Of a stretch of 64,000 bases of DNA, positions 34,577 to 42,901 are shown one piece after another. Below the pieces are notes generated by a model, which saw only the letters and a program-made list of their open reading frames with translations, made no database searches and was not told the DNA's origin. The position numbers and the translations under genes were made by a program. Position 1 is the first letter of the stretch. Each line of letters opens with the position of its first letter. The stretch is from contig NZ_FNQB01000003.1 of the NCBI RefSeq assembly GCF_900107455.1, positions 1,880,709 to 1,944,708 of the forward strand. The letters are read 5' to 3'. This DNA is from Asanoa ishikariensis (lineage in GTDB: Bacteria > Actinomycetota > Actinomycetes > Mycobacteriales > Micromonosporaceae).

Positions 34577-35689
34577 GTGAGACTCATCCGCAGGGCCGCG
34601 GTGTTCGGTGCCGCCGCCATGCTCGCCGCCGGCCTCGTGTCGGTGGTCAGCCAACTGCCCGCCCAGGGACACGGCACGCCGATGTCACCGGGCAGCCGCA
34701 CCTTCCTGTGCTGGAAGGACGGCCTGTCGCAGCAGGGCGACATCCAGCCGCACAACCCGGCCTGCACCGCGGCCGTCCAGCAGGGCGGCACGAACCCGCT
34801 CTACAACTGGTTCAGCGTGCTGCGCTCGGACGCGGCGGGCCGCACCGTCGGCTTCATCCAGGACGGCCAGCTCTGCAGTGGTGGCAACAGCACCTTCGCC
34901 GCGTACAACCAGGCCCGCAACGACTGGCCGTTGACCCACCTGACGGCCGGGTCGCGGTTCGACTTCAAGTACAGCAACTGGGCACACCACCCGGGCACGT
35001 TCTACTTCTACGTGACCAGGGACAGTTGGAGCCCGACCCGGGCGCTGGCCTGGAACGACCTGGAGTCGACACCGTTCCTCACGGTGACCAACCCGCCGCA
35101 GAACGGTGGTCCGGGCACCAACGAAGGGCACTACTACTTCAGCGGCAACCTGCCGTCCAACAAGAGCGGGCGACACCTGATCTACTCCCGCTGGGTGCGC
35201 GCCGACAGCAACGAGAACTTCTTCGGCTGCTCCGATGTCGTCTTCGACGGCGGCAACGGCCAGGTCACCGGCGTCGGCCCGGGCAGCGAGAACCCGACCG
35301 ACCCGGGCGGCCCGAGCCCGACGACCGGACCGACCCCGACGCCGACTGCCAGCCCGACCGCCGGACCGACCACGCCGGCGCCGAGTGGCGACTGCATGGC
35401 GGTTTACAAGATCGTCGGTTCGTGGACCGGCGGCTTCCAGGCCGAGGTCGAGATCATGAACCACAGCAGCCGGACGTACGGCGGCTGGACCGCCTCGTGG
35501 GCGTGGCCGTCAGGGCAGACGCTCGCGCAGGTCTGGAACGGCACGTCGACCGTCTCGGGGACGAACGTGACCGTGCGCAACGCGAGCTACAACGGCTCGA
35601 TCGCGCCGGAGGGCCGGACGACGTTCGGGTTCCTCGGCACGCACAGCGGCACCAACACACTGCCGACGGTGACCTGCGTCGGTTCGTAA
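34577..35689 (+). CDS. Secreted AA10 lytic polysaccharide monooxygenase with CBM2
   Basis: 370 residues from a GTG with GAGGAG six bases upstream. Signal peptide MRLIRRAAVFGAAAMLAAGL... ends AQG, making His32 the mature N terminus, as required for the copper histidine brace. The second His is in NWAHHPGTFYFY (about 137), and the axial Phe in NFFGCSDVVF (about 216). A Pro/Thr linker (about 235-268) leads to a C-terminal carbohydrate-binding module of the CBM2 type (CMAVYKIVGSWTGGFQAEVE to about 370). It oxidatively cleaves cellulose or chitin outside the cell; CBM2 more often binds cellulose but some bind chitin. No other secreted glycosidase adjoins it. Confidence 0.92.
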   Translation: MRLIRRAAVFGAAAMLAAGLVSVVSQLPAQGHGTPMSPGSRTFLCWKDGLSQQGDIQPHNPACTAAVQQGGTNPLYNWFSVLRSDAAGRTVGFIQDGQLCSGGNSTFAAYNQARNDWPLTHLTAGSRFDFKYSNWAHHPGTFYFYVTRDSWSPTRALAWNDLESTPFLTVTNPPQNGGPGTNEGHYYFSGNLPSNKSGRHLIYSRWVRADSNENFFGCSDVVFDGGNGQVTGVGPGSENPTDPGGPSPTTGPTPTPTASPTAGPTTPAPSGDCMAVYKIVGSWTGGFQAEVEIMNHSSRTYGGWTASWAWPSGQTLAQVWNGTSTVSGTNVTVRNASYNGSIAPEGRTTFGFLGTHSGTNTLPTVTCVGS

Positions 35690-35695
35690 CGTGCG

Positions 35696-35722
35696 GAAGG
35701 GGGGCCTTCGCGGCCCCCCTTC
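35696..35722. terminator. Strong bidirectional terminator hairpin
   Basis: Perfect 11-bp stem GAAGGGGGGCC / GGCCCCCCTTC with a TTCGC loop, 6 nt past the AA10 gene stop. It also overlaps the stop codon of the convergent MBL gene. Confidence 0.85.
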
Positions 35723-36611
35723 ACTCGCCGTCGAGCAGGGCGTAGGCGCGCTTGATGGCGACGTGCGCCGCCGCACCGAACGGGGCGCGGCGCGCCAGGT
35801 CGTCGACCCGGGCGCGCTCGGCGTGACCGTTGCGGATCAGCCACTCGAGCTCCGTGAGCTCCTCGTGCTGCCCCGTGACGAAGCCTTGGCCCACGGGTGC
35901 GCCGTGTCCCGGCACCACCACCGTCTCCGGCGTGGTGAGCCGCAGCAGCGCCGCCACCGTGCCCGGCCACTCCAGCGGGTAGGCGTCGCCGAAGTCCGGC
36001 GGGCCACTCTCCTCGACCAGGTCGCCGGCGATCACGACGTCGGCGTCCGGGACGTGCGCGACCAGGTCGCCGGCCGTGTGCCCGCGACCGAAATGGGACA
36101 GCACGACGATGCGCCCGCCCAGGTCGAGGGCGGCCTCCGTCAGGACGATCTCGTTGGGCGGCAACACGACCACCCGGGCCACCTCGTCGGCCAACTCGGG
36201 TTGGGAACCCGCGCGGACCGCCTCCCACGCCGTGCGCCGCGCCGTCTCCTCGTGGCCGAGCAGCCGCGCGGCCTCCTCGTGCGCCCAGATCCGGGTGCGG
36301 GCGGCCGCGTCGGCGCCCGGGTCACCGAAGGCCGGGAACGACTCGGCCGGCGGCGGCTCCTGCCGTGCCAGCGTCGCGTTGCCGAACGCGTGGTCGAAGT
36401 GGTGGTGGGTGTTGACGATGGCCCACTGCGCGCCGGTCACCCGGCGCGCGGCCACGGCGACCTCGGCCGCCTGCGCGGCCGTCGACAGCGTGTCGACCAG
36501 CACGGCGGCCTCGTCACCGACCACCAGCGTGACGTTGACGTCGAACACCGGGTAGCGCAGCACGAAGACCCGGTCGGCGATCTCGACGAACGCCGGTGTG
36601 GACGAGCTCAT
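35721..36611 (-). CDS. MBL-fold hydrolase
   Basis: 296 residues from the ATG that overlaps the thioesterase stop in ATGA (36608-36611). Zinc motif NTHHHFDHAFGN (HxHxDH, about 67-73), GRGHTAGDLVAH (third His, about 175), AGDLVEES (bridging Asp) and VPGHG (last His, about 238). It looks like a glyoxalase II/quinolone-resistance-like hydrolase acting on a thioester or ester. Coupling to a thioesterase supports an acyl-CoA or thioester substrate (inference). Confidence 0.87.
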   Translation of the reverse strand: MSSSTPAFVEIADRVFVLRYPVFDVNVTLVVGDEAAVLVDTLSTAAQAAEVAVAARRVTGAQWAIVNTHHHFDHAFGNATLARQEPPPAESFPAFGDPGADAAARTRIWAHEEAARLLGHEETARRTAWEAVRAGSQPELADEVARVVVLPPNEIVLTEAALDLGGRIVVLSHFGRGHTAGDLVAHVPDADVVIAGDLVEESGPPDFGDAYPLEWPGTVAALLRLTTPETVVVPGHGAPVGQGFVTGQHEELTELEWLIRNGHAERARVDDLARRAPFGAAAHVAIKRAYALLDGE

Positions 36612-37027
36612 GAGCCGTCGACGGCCCGCTCGACGAACCGGTGCCGATCCAGGAAGATCCGCTCGACCCGGCCCTCGGCGACGATCGCGGTGCCCTCGCT
36701 GCCCGGCCCGTCGGTGACGGTGACCTCGAAGAGGAGCTTGCGACCGTCGACTTTGGCCAACTGGGCCACCGCGAACACCGTGCGACCGATGGCTGTCGGT
36801 AGTCGGTGGTCGAGCTCGACCCTCGTGCCGACCGTGGTCATGCCGGTCGGCATGCGGGTGGCCGTCGCGGCGACGGTCGCGGCCTCGACCAACGCCAGCA
36901 CCCGCGGCGTCGCGAGCACCGGCACATCGCCGGAACCGAGCGCCTGCGCGGTGTCGGAGTCGGTGACGGTCAGCTCCACCCGCGCGCTCAAGCCCGGCGC
37001 GAAGGGCGCTTCCGTTTGCTGCTCCAT
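36608..37027 (-). CDS. FlK-like hotdog thioesterase
   Basis: 139 residues. The fluoroacetyl-CoA thioesterase FlK has the triad Thr42-Glu50-His76; here Thr40 (LATPRV), Glu48 (LVEAAT) and His74 (ELDHRL) have exactly the same spacing. The Phe lid residue that makes FlK selective for fluoroacetyl-CoA would be near position 34 and is Asp here, so general short-acyl-CoA hydrolysis is more likely. It is the first gene of a two-gene operon with the MBL hydrolase. Confidence 0.82.
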   Translation of the reverse strand: MEQQTEAPFAPGLSARVELTVTDSDTAQALGSGDVPVLATPRVLALVEAATVAATATRMPTGMTTVGTRVELDHRLPTAIGRTVFAVAQLAKVDGRKLLFEVTVTDGPGSEGTAIVAEGRVERIFLDRHRFVERAVDGS

Positions 37028-37121
37028 GACCCACAGAGTAGGCGCTCCGCAACGCTCAGGCTACGAGCCCCGCCAACCTGTGGACAACCGTGGATGCCCT
37101 CGTCAACCCTCCGATTTCGCG

Positions 37122-37159
37122 CTGACCGGAGGTCCAGGCGCCGACCGGAGGTCCGGGCG
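37122..37159. repeat. Two 19-bp tandem repeats in a divergence-free gap
   Basis: Two adjacent 19-bp units containing GACCGGAGGTCC, 17 of 19 positions identical, between the PH-domain gene stop and the thioesterase start. A few tens of bases away, 37079-37087 reads TGTGGACAA, a perfect match to the high-G+C DnaA box TTGTCCACA. The function is unknown; a single box does not make an origin. Confidence 0.5.
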
Positions 37160-37175
37160 TCAACAGGGACACAGC

Positions 37176-38570
37176 TCACGCGCTGGGTTGCGGACGCAGC
37201 GGGGCGCTCTCCGGTTCCAGCACCGGTGCCGGCACCACCACCCGGCCGCGGTCCGGTGCCGCCAGCCGCGCCACCCGCCCCCGCTCGGCCAACTCGGCGG
37301 CCAGCCACCAGGCCTCGGCGAGGTCCCGGTCGCGCAGCGCGGCCGAGCGCCCCCGCGCGGTGTCCGCGTAGACGGTGGCCACACCGAGCAGGCGTTGCAA
37401 CGGGCCCTGGACCACCCGGACGCTCTGGATCCGGGCAAACGGGACCATCATCACGGTCCTGGTCAGGAGCCCCTCGCGGGTCGCGACGATCTTGTCCGTC
37501 AGGGCCACGCCGAGCTTCGGCCGGGCCAGCGGGTGGAACCATCGGGTCCGTTCCGGCGGCGGCTGGAAGGCCAGCGCGCTCAGCAGCACCCCGGGCAGCA
37601 CCGAGCCGGCCACCCGCTCGGCCACGTCGGCCGTACCCACCGGCAGCAATCGGTCCGTCTCGGTGCCGTTGGCGGCGTCCTGGCCGGCCACGCCGGCGAC
37701 GTCGAGGGTCAGCCGCAGCCAGCCCTGCGCGCGCCAGAGCAGCGGCCAGGTCGCGGTCACCCCCTGCACCCGGTCGACCGGCACGGTCTGGGAACGGGTC
37801 TCCACCAGGCCGAACCGTAGCCGCAGCGCCGTGTCGTCGCGGGACAGCCGGAAGTTCCAGTCGCTGAGGATCCGCCGGACGGGCTGCAACAGCACACCGG
37901 CGATCGCGGTCAGCGTGCTCGCCACGCCGATGAACGACCAGGAGGGGTCGAACCCGAACTGGAGCACGACGAACGCCACACCGATCGGCAACACCAGGGC
38001 CTGCGGTGTGAGCAACTGGCTGATCACCAGGTCACGGTTCGGCACGGCGAGGAGCAACGGACCATCACCGGGTACGCGCACCGGTGCCACACCGGCGACC
38101 TCGGCCGCACTGTCGACCGGCGCCACCGGCCGCCCCGCGATCGCCAACAGCCGGTCCCGCAGCGCCGCCGCGTCAGCCACCGACAGATAGGCCAGCGGCG
38201 CCTCGGTCTTGCCGCCGCCGACCACCTCCAGCCGCAGCTCGGCGAGCCCGGTGAGCTGGGCCAACAGCGGCCGGACCACCTCCACCGACTGCAGCCGCTC
38301 CAGCGGGATCGCCCGGGTGCGCCGCCACAGCAGGCCCTCGTAGACCCGAAGCTCGTGGCCGACCACGTGGTAGCCCGTGTTGTACCAGCTCACCACCGAC
38401 ATGACGATCGCGCCCAGTAACAGGACCAGCACCATCAGCGCGAACCAGCCGAGGCCGACCTGGCGCAGCGTCTGCCACGACAGCGCCACGACGATCACCA
38501 CGAGCGCCTTGGCGCTGCGCAGCAACGGGCTCAGCGGATGGAGCCGCCGCCGCGGTTCGTCGATGACCAC
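37176..38570 (-). CDS. PH-domain membrane protein (YdbT-like, bPH2)
   Basis: 464 residues. Two pairs of helices (ALVVIVVALSWQTL and ALMVLVLLLGAIVMSVVSWY near the start; LVLPIGVAFVVLQF and FIGVASTLTAIAGVLLQPV around 210-250) alternate with bacterial PH domains, each with the RAIPLERLQSVEV / RTVMMVPFARIQSVRV / SQTVPVDRVQGV-type strands. It is related to YdbT of Bacillus. Molecular role not established; such proteins are linked to envelope stress. It starts 2 nt after the YdbS-like gene. Confidence 0.87.
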   Translation of the reverse strand: MVIDEPRRRLHPLSPLLRSAKALVVIVVALSWQTLRQVGLGWFALMVLVLLLGAIVMSVVSWYNTGYHVVGHELRVYEGLLWRRTRAIPLERLQSVEVVRPLLAQLTGLAELRLEVVGGGKTEAPLAYLSVADAAALRDRLLAIAGRPVAPVDSAAEVAGVAPVRVPGDGPLLLAVPNRDLVISQLLTPQALVLPIGVAFVVLQFGFDPSWSFIGVASTLTAIAGVLLQPVRRILSDWNFRLSRDDTALRLRFGLVETRSQTVPVDRVQGVTATWPLLWRAQGWLRLTLDVAGVAGQDAANGTETDRLLPVGTADVAERVAGSVLPGVLLSALAFQPPPERTRWFHPLARPKLGVALTDKIVATREGLLTRTVMMVPFARIQSVRVVQGPLQRLLGVATVYADTARGRSAALRDRDLAEAWWLAAELAERGRVARLAAPDRGRVVVPAPVLEPESAPLRPQPSA

Positions 38571-38572
38571 CC

Positions 38573-39085
38573 CTACAGCCCCTCGGCGCGATCTTCGCCG
38601 AGCGCGGTCAGCCGGTCACGCAACCGGGACGCCTCGGCGGGACGCAGGCCCGGCACCCGGGCGTCGCTGGCCGCGGCGGCGGTGTGCAACTGCACGGTGG
38701 CCAGGTCGAAGGCGCGCTCCAACGGGCCGGCGCTGACGTCGACGAACTGCATCCGCGCGTACGGCACGATCGAGAGCCGCCGGACCACCAGGCCGTGCCG
38801 GACCAGCAGGTCGTGGTCGCGTTCGGCGTAGCCCCAGGCGCGCACCGCACGGAAGATCGTCCAGACGCGCCACAGCATCAGCACCAGGACGACGACGAAC
38901 GCCAGGCCGAGCGGCCAGACGCCGAAGATGCCCCAGAGGACGCCCAGCGGAACCAGCAGCATGGCCGCCATCGCACCCCACCGGATCAGCTCGACCCAGA
39001 TCAGGTCGCGCGAGACGGGTTGCCAGTCGACGGTGTCGGGCCAGGGCTCCAGGGGGCTGGTCGGCCCGGCAGCGGCGATATCCAC
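38573..39085 (-). CDS. PH-domain membrane protein (YdbS-like, bPH2)
   Basis: 170 residues from a leaderless GTG (TACCCT box 7 nt upstream). Two helices (AMAAMLLVPLGVLWGIFGVW, LGLAFVVVLVLMLWRVW) followed by one bacterial PH domain (LVRHGLVVRRLSIVPYARMQ, about 108). It forms an operon with the YdbT-like gene, the same YdbS-YdbT pairing seen in Firmicutes. The two proteins probably form one membrane complex. Confidence 0.87.
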   Translation of the reverse strand: MDIAAAGPTSPLEPWPDTVDWQPVSRDLIWVELIRWGAMAAMLLVPLGVLWGIFGVWPLGLAFVVVLVLMLWRVWTIFRAVRAWGYAERDHDLLVRHGLVVRRLSIVPYARMQFVDVSAGPLERAFDLATVQLHTAAAASDARVPGLRPAEASRLRDRLTALGEDRAEGL

Positions 39086-39092
39086 CCCTATG

Positions 39093-39098
39093 AGGGTA
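39093..39098 (-). promoter_or_regulatory. -10 box of leaderless YdbS-like gene
   Basis: TACCCT on the minus strand, 7 nt before the GTG at 39085. It lies within the last codons of the upstream small gene region, so this promoter is internal to a longer minus-strand stretch. Confidence 0.45.
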
Positions 39099-39103
39099 GG
39101 CGA

Positions 39104-39301
39104 TCACCGGAAGGGCGCCACCTCACGGAGGAAGCCACGTCGGTCCAGAAAATCGGCCAGGCTCTCCCGGTGCTCCTCGCAGGCCAGCCAGACCTTGAGC
39201 CGCTCGGGCGCGTGGATCTTCGGGTTGTTCCAGCGGACCTCGTAAACAGCGTCACGCCGGCAGCCTTTGGCTGAGCAAACAGGCTCGATCTCGGCGTCCA
39301 C
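39104..39301 (-). CDS. Small conserved zinc-ribbon-like protein
   Basis: 65 residues from a GTG (VDAEIEPVCSAKGC). Cys pair CSAKGC (about 9-14) and WLACEEH near residue 40 form a likely CxxxxC...CxxH metal site. RWNNPKIHAPERLKVWLACE matches a small protein widespread in actinobacteria, function unknown. The start has no ribosome binding site; longer in-frame starts exist but their sequence does not look coding. It is divergent from the MoxR operon. Confidence 0.72.
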   Translation of the reverse strand: MDAEIEPVCSAKGCRRDAVYEVRWNNPKIHAPERLKVWLACEEHRESLADFLDRRGFLREVAPFR

Positions 39302-39551
39302 CGGAGGAAGTCTACGGCGCACCAGGAGAGGTAAGCGCCGGGCGACCACGGGGGAAGTCGCCCGGCGTGGAGGAATCGTACACGTGACGTTCCCCTCTTT
39401 GTCTACCCGTGTTTGCCGGACCGTCGTCGCAACACGAATCCGGTTCTGCGCGCACACCGTGGCGGCCGACATGGAAGGCTTGTACCGCGCTCCCAGGTTC
39501 GGACTTCATGATGTGAGCGCCGCCGACACGAGACGCGACTGTGGAGGACCC

Positions 39552-40697
39552 GTGGCCCAGCCGACCGCACCCGACGCCCCGCAACCCGACGCCGCCAACG
39601 GCGCCGGGCCGGTCATGCCGACCGGCGGGCAGCCAGGTGACCCTCCGGCGACCACCCCGGCACAGGACGCCACCCTGCTCGAGCGGGCGCTCTTCGAGGT
39701 CAAGCGGGTCATCGTCGGCCAGGACCGGATGGTCGAGCGGATGTTCGTCGCGCTTCTGGCGCGCGGCCACTGCCTACTCGAAGGCGTGCCCGGCGTGGCT
39801 AAGACCCTCGCGGTCGAGACGCTCGCGACCGTCGTCGGTGGCACCTTCGCCCGGGTCCAGTTCACCCCCGACCTCGTCCCGGCGGACCTGGTCGGCACCC
39901 GGATCTACCGCCAGTCGAGCGAGAAGTTCGACGTGGAGCTCGGGCCGGTGTTCTGCAACTTCCTACTGGCCGACGAGATCAACCGAGCGCCCGCCAAGGT
40001 CCAGTCCGCCCTGCTCGAGGTGATGTCCGAGCAGCAGGTGTCGATCGGCGGCGAGACGCACCGGGTGCCCAACCCGTTCCTGGTGATGGCCACCCAGAAC
40101 CCGATCGAGCAGGAGGGCGTCTACCCGCTGCCCGAGGCACAGCGCGACCGCTTCCTGATGAAGATCCTGGTCGGCTACCCGTCCGACGCCGAGGAACGCG
40201 AGATCGTCTACCGGATGGGCGTCAAGCCGCCCGAGCCGGCCGTGGTGTTCAGCCCGTCCGACCTGGTGGCGCTGCAGGCCAAGGCCGACGGCGTGTTCGT
40301 GCACAACGCGCTGGTCGACTACACGGTCCGGCTGGTGCTGGCCACCCGCAACCCGGCCGAGTCCGGGGTGCCGGACCTGGCCCAACTGATCCAATACGGC
40401 GCGAGCCCGCGCGCCTCGCTCGGCATCGTCCGGGCCTCCCGGGCGCTGGCCCTGCTGCGCGGCCGCGACTACGTGCTGCCGCAGGACGTGCAGGACATCG
40501 CGCCGGACATCCTGCGGCACCGGCTGGTGCTCAGCTACGACGCCCTCGCCGACGACGTGCCGGCCGACCACATTGTCGCGCGGCTGATGAGCGCCGTGCC
40601 GATGCCCTCGGTCGCGCCGCGGCAGCACGCGACGGCTGGTGCGGGCCAGCAACCTCCGCAGCAGACCACCGGCGCCTGGCCGGGCCGCCTGCCGTGA
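39552..40697 (+). CDS. MoxR-family AAA+ ATPase
   Basis: 381 residues from a GTG with GGAGG four bases upstream. A 45-residue Pro/Ala/Thr leader precedes the AAA+ core: Walker A EGVPGVAKT (about 77-85), Walker B LLADEINRAP (about 139), sensor 1 VMATQNPIEQEG (about 177). MoxR proteins act as chaperones that load metal or assemble partners. The gene is coupled to a DUF58 and a VWA gene (GTGA overlap), the classic MoxR-DUF58-VWA cassette. Confidence 0.92.
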   Translation: MAQPTAPDAPQPDAANGAGPVMPTGGQPGDPPATTPAQDATLLERALFEVKRVIVGQDRMVERMFVALLARGHCLLEGVPGVAKTLAVETLATVVGGTFARVQFTPDLVPADLVGTRIYRQSSEKFDVELGPVFCNFLLADEINRAPAKVQSALLEVMSEQQVSIGGETHRVPNPFLVMATQNPIEQEGVYPLPEAQRDRFLMKILVGYPSDAEEREIVYRMGVKPPEPAVVFSPSDLVALQAKADGVFVHNALVDYTVRLVLATRNPAESGVPDLAQLIQYGASPRASLGIVRASRALALLRGRDYVLPQDVQDIAPDILRHRLVLSYDALADDVPADHIVARLMSAVPMPSVAPRQHATAGAGQQPPQQTTGAWPGRLP

Positions 40698-41701
40698 CCG
40701 TTCCCGCCGACCCGCCCCGCCTCGGTTCCGGTCGTGCCGACCGGATCGCCGGCACGGCCGGCGCCTACGCCGGTCAGGGTGGCGACGCCCACGGCGGGGT
40801 GGCGACCGCGCGGGCGGAGCACGTGCTCTCCCGGCTCCAGTTGCTGATCACCCGCAAGCTGGACGGCCTGCTCCAGGGCGACTACATCGGCCTGCTGCCG
40901 GGTCCGGGCACGGAGCCGGGCGAGTCCCGGGAGTACCGGCCCGGCGACGACGTGCGCCGGATGGACTGGCCGGTGACCGCCCGCACCACCGTGCCGCACA
41001 CCCGGCAGACCGTGGCCGACCGCGAGCTGGAGACCTGGCTCGCCATCGACCTGTCGGCCAGCCTCTCGTTCGGCACCGCGCAGATGCTCAAGAGCGACCT
41101 GGTCGTGGCGGCCGCGGCGGCGGTCACCCACCTGACCGTGCGGGCCGGCAACCGGATCGGCGCGGTCGTCGGCACCGGGGGCGGCCACACCGCGCGGCTG
41201 CCCGCCCGCCCCGGGCGCAAGGAGGCGCAGGGTCTGCTGCGCGCGATCGCGCGTACACCCATCAAACCGGGCCGGACCGACCTGGGTGCCCTGGTCGACA
41301 TGCTCAACCGCCCACCGCGCCGCCGGGGTCTGGCCGTGGTGATCTCCGACTTCATGGCGCCGCCGGCCGACTGGGGCCGCCCGCTGCGCAAGCTGGCGGT
41401 CCGGCACGACGTGCTCGCGATCGAGGTGGTCGACCCGCGTGAGCTCGAGCTGCCGGACGTCGGCGTGCTCGTGCTCGCCGACCCCGAGACCGGTGCACTG
41501 CACGAGGTCTACACCGGCGACGCGAAGCTGCGCGCCAAGTACGCCGAAGGTGCGGCGGCGCAGCGCTCCGCCATCGCCTACGAACTGCGCGCGGCGGGTG
41601 CCCAGCACCTGCGGCTGCGCACCGACTCCGACTGGCTCCTCGACATCGTCAGGTTCGTCGCCGCACAGCGACACGCACGCACCCGGGGTACGACACGATG
41701 A
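40694..41701 (+). CDS. DUF58 protein (MoxR partner)
   Basis: 335 residues. The DUF58 signature DYIGLLPGPGTEPGESREYRP ends in GDDVRRMDW (about 70-98), followed by a VWA-like fold with degenerate MIDAS (LAIDLSASLSFG, about 116). No membrane helix, so cytoplasmic. Start and stop both overlap the neighbours (GTGA, ATGA), so it is translated together with MoxR and the VWA protein. Confidence 0.9.
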   Translation: MTVPADPPRLGSGRADRIAGTAGAYAGQGGDAHGGVATARAEHVLSRLQLLITRKLDGLLQGDYIGLLPGPGTEPGESREYRPGDDVRRMDWPVTARTTVPHTRQTVADRELETWLAIDLSASLSFGTAQMLKSDLVVAAAAAVTHLTVRAGNRIGAVVGTGGGHTARLPARPGRKEAQGLLRAIARTPIKPGRTDLGALVDMLNRPPRRRGLAVVISDFMAPPADWGRPLRKLAVRHDVLAIEVVDPRELELPDVGVLVLADPETGALHEVYTGDAKLRAKYAEGAAAQRSAIAYELRAAGAQHLRLRTDSDWLLDIVRFVAAQRHARTRGTTR

Positions 41702-42648
41702 TCCGTTTCCTGCAACCGTGGTGGCTGCTGGCCATCGTGCCGGTGCTCCTGGTGGCCGGCGCCTACGTCTGGCGTCAGCTACGCCGGCGCGACTACGCGA
41801 TCCGCTTCACCAACGTCGAGCTGCTCAAGTCGCTGGCGCCGCGCGGCATGGGCTGGCGCAAGCACGTCTCGGCCGTCGCCCTGCTCCTCAGCCTGCTCGG
41901 GCTGGCGCTGGCGATGGCCCGGCCGTCGATCGACCGCGAGCTCCCGCTGGAACGGGCGACGATCATGCTGGCCATCGACGTGTCGCTGTCGATGGAGGCC
42001 AGCGACGTCGCGCCGACCCGGCTCGAGGCGGCACAGGTGGCCGCCAAGCAGTTCGTCCAGGAGCTGCCGCCGACGTACAACCTCGGCCTGGTCTCGTTCG
42101 CCAAGTCGGCCAACGTGCTGGTGCCGCCGACCAAGGACCGCTCCGCCGTCAGCGCCGCGATCGACGGGCTGACGCTGGCCGAGGCGACGGCCACCGGCGA
42201 GGCCGTCTTCACGTCGCTGGATGCCATCCGCGCGGTGCCGGCGGACGGTGCCAACGAGCTGCCGCCGGCCCGGATCGTGCTGCTCTCCGACGGCTTCCGC
42301 ACGGCCGGGCGGCCGATGGAGGAGGCCGCCAGCGCGGCGCAGGCGGCCAACGTGCCGGTGTCGACGATCGCGTTCGGCACCGACAACGGCACGGTCGACA
42401 TCGGCGGCCAGCTCCAGCGGGTGCCGGTCGACCGGCTGGCGCTGGCCCAGCTCGCCGAGTCGACGAGCGGGTTCTTCTACGAGGCCGCGAGCGCGGCCGA
42501 GCTCAAGCGGGTGTACGAGGACATGGGCAGCTCGATCGGGCACCGGGTGGAGCCGCGCGAGGTCACCCACTGGTACGCGGGTTTCGCGCTGCTCCTCGGT
42601 CTGATCGCGGCAGGCCTCAGCCTCGTCTGGTCGTCCCGGCTGCCGTAG
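41698..42648 (+). CDS. VWA-domain membrane protein (BatA-like)
   Basis: 316 residues. N-terminal helices (QPWWLLAIVPVLLVAGAYVW; VSAVALLLSLLGLALAMA), then a VWA domain with complete MIDAS DVSLSM (about 93-98), and a C-terminal helix (YAGFALLLGLIAAGLSLVW, about 295). This is the BatA type of Bat/aerotolerance proteins, with the VWA domain exposed outside. Last gene of the MoxR operon. Confidence 0.92.
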   Translation: MIRFLQPWWLLAIVPVLLVAGAYVWRQLRRRDYAIRFTNVELLKSLAPRGMGWRKHVSAVALLLSLLGLALAMARPSIDRELPLERATIMLAIDVSLSMEASDVAPTRLEAAQVAAKQFVQELPPTYNLGLVSFAKSANVLVPPTKDRSAVSAAIDGLTLAEATATGEAVFTSLDAIRAVPADGANELPPARIVLLSDGFRTAGRPMEEAASAAQAANVPVSTIAFGTDNGTVDIGGQLQRVPVDRLALAQLAESTSGFFYEAASAAELKRVYEDMGSSIGHRVEPREVTHWYAGFALLLGLIAAGLSLVWSSRLP

Positions 42649-42738
42649 TCAGTTGGTGTTGTTGACCAGCATGGCGACGACGAACACCCAGAGGGCGGCG
42701 AGGGTGAAGCCCAGCGGGGCTACGTAACGACGGTTCAT
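42649..42738 (-). CDS. 29-residue single-helix membrane peptide
   Basis: Short frame ATG...TGA with GGAGAG five bases upstream. The product begins MNRRYVAPLGFTLAALW, continues VFVVAMLV and ends NNTN: basic N terminus, one hydrophobic helix, polar tail. The stop abuts the VWA gene stop (42646-42648) on the opposite strand. The ribosome binding site, the charge asymmetry and the clean helix make chance unlikely for so short a frame. Function unknown; it could be a small membrane regulator. Confidence 0.6.
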   Translation of the reverse strand: MNRRYVAPLGFTLAALWVFVVAMLVNNTN

Positions 42739-42901
42739 CACGGCTCTCCGATGCGAGTTGGCGGGGCTTGTGCGGAATCGCGGCGGAGGAGAGTCGCAGC
42801 CGGACGGCGTCACGCTCGCGCCGGGCCCGTTTTGGTGTGCGGGCGTGGCGAGGCGGGGTGCCGGCAGGCGGAGGTCTGGCTGTCGTCGGGTCGCGGCTGA
42901 G

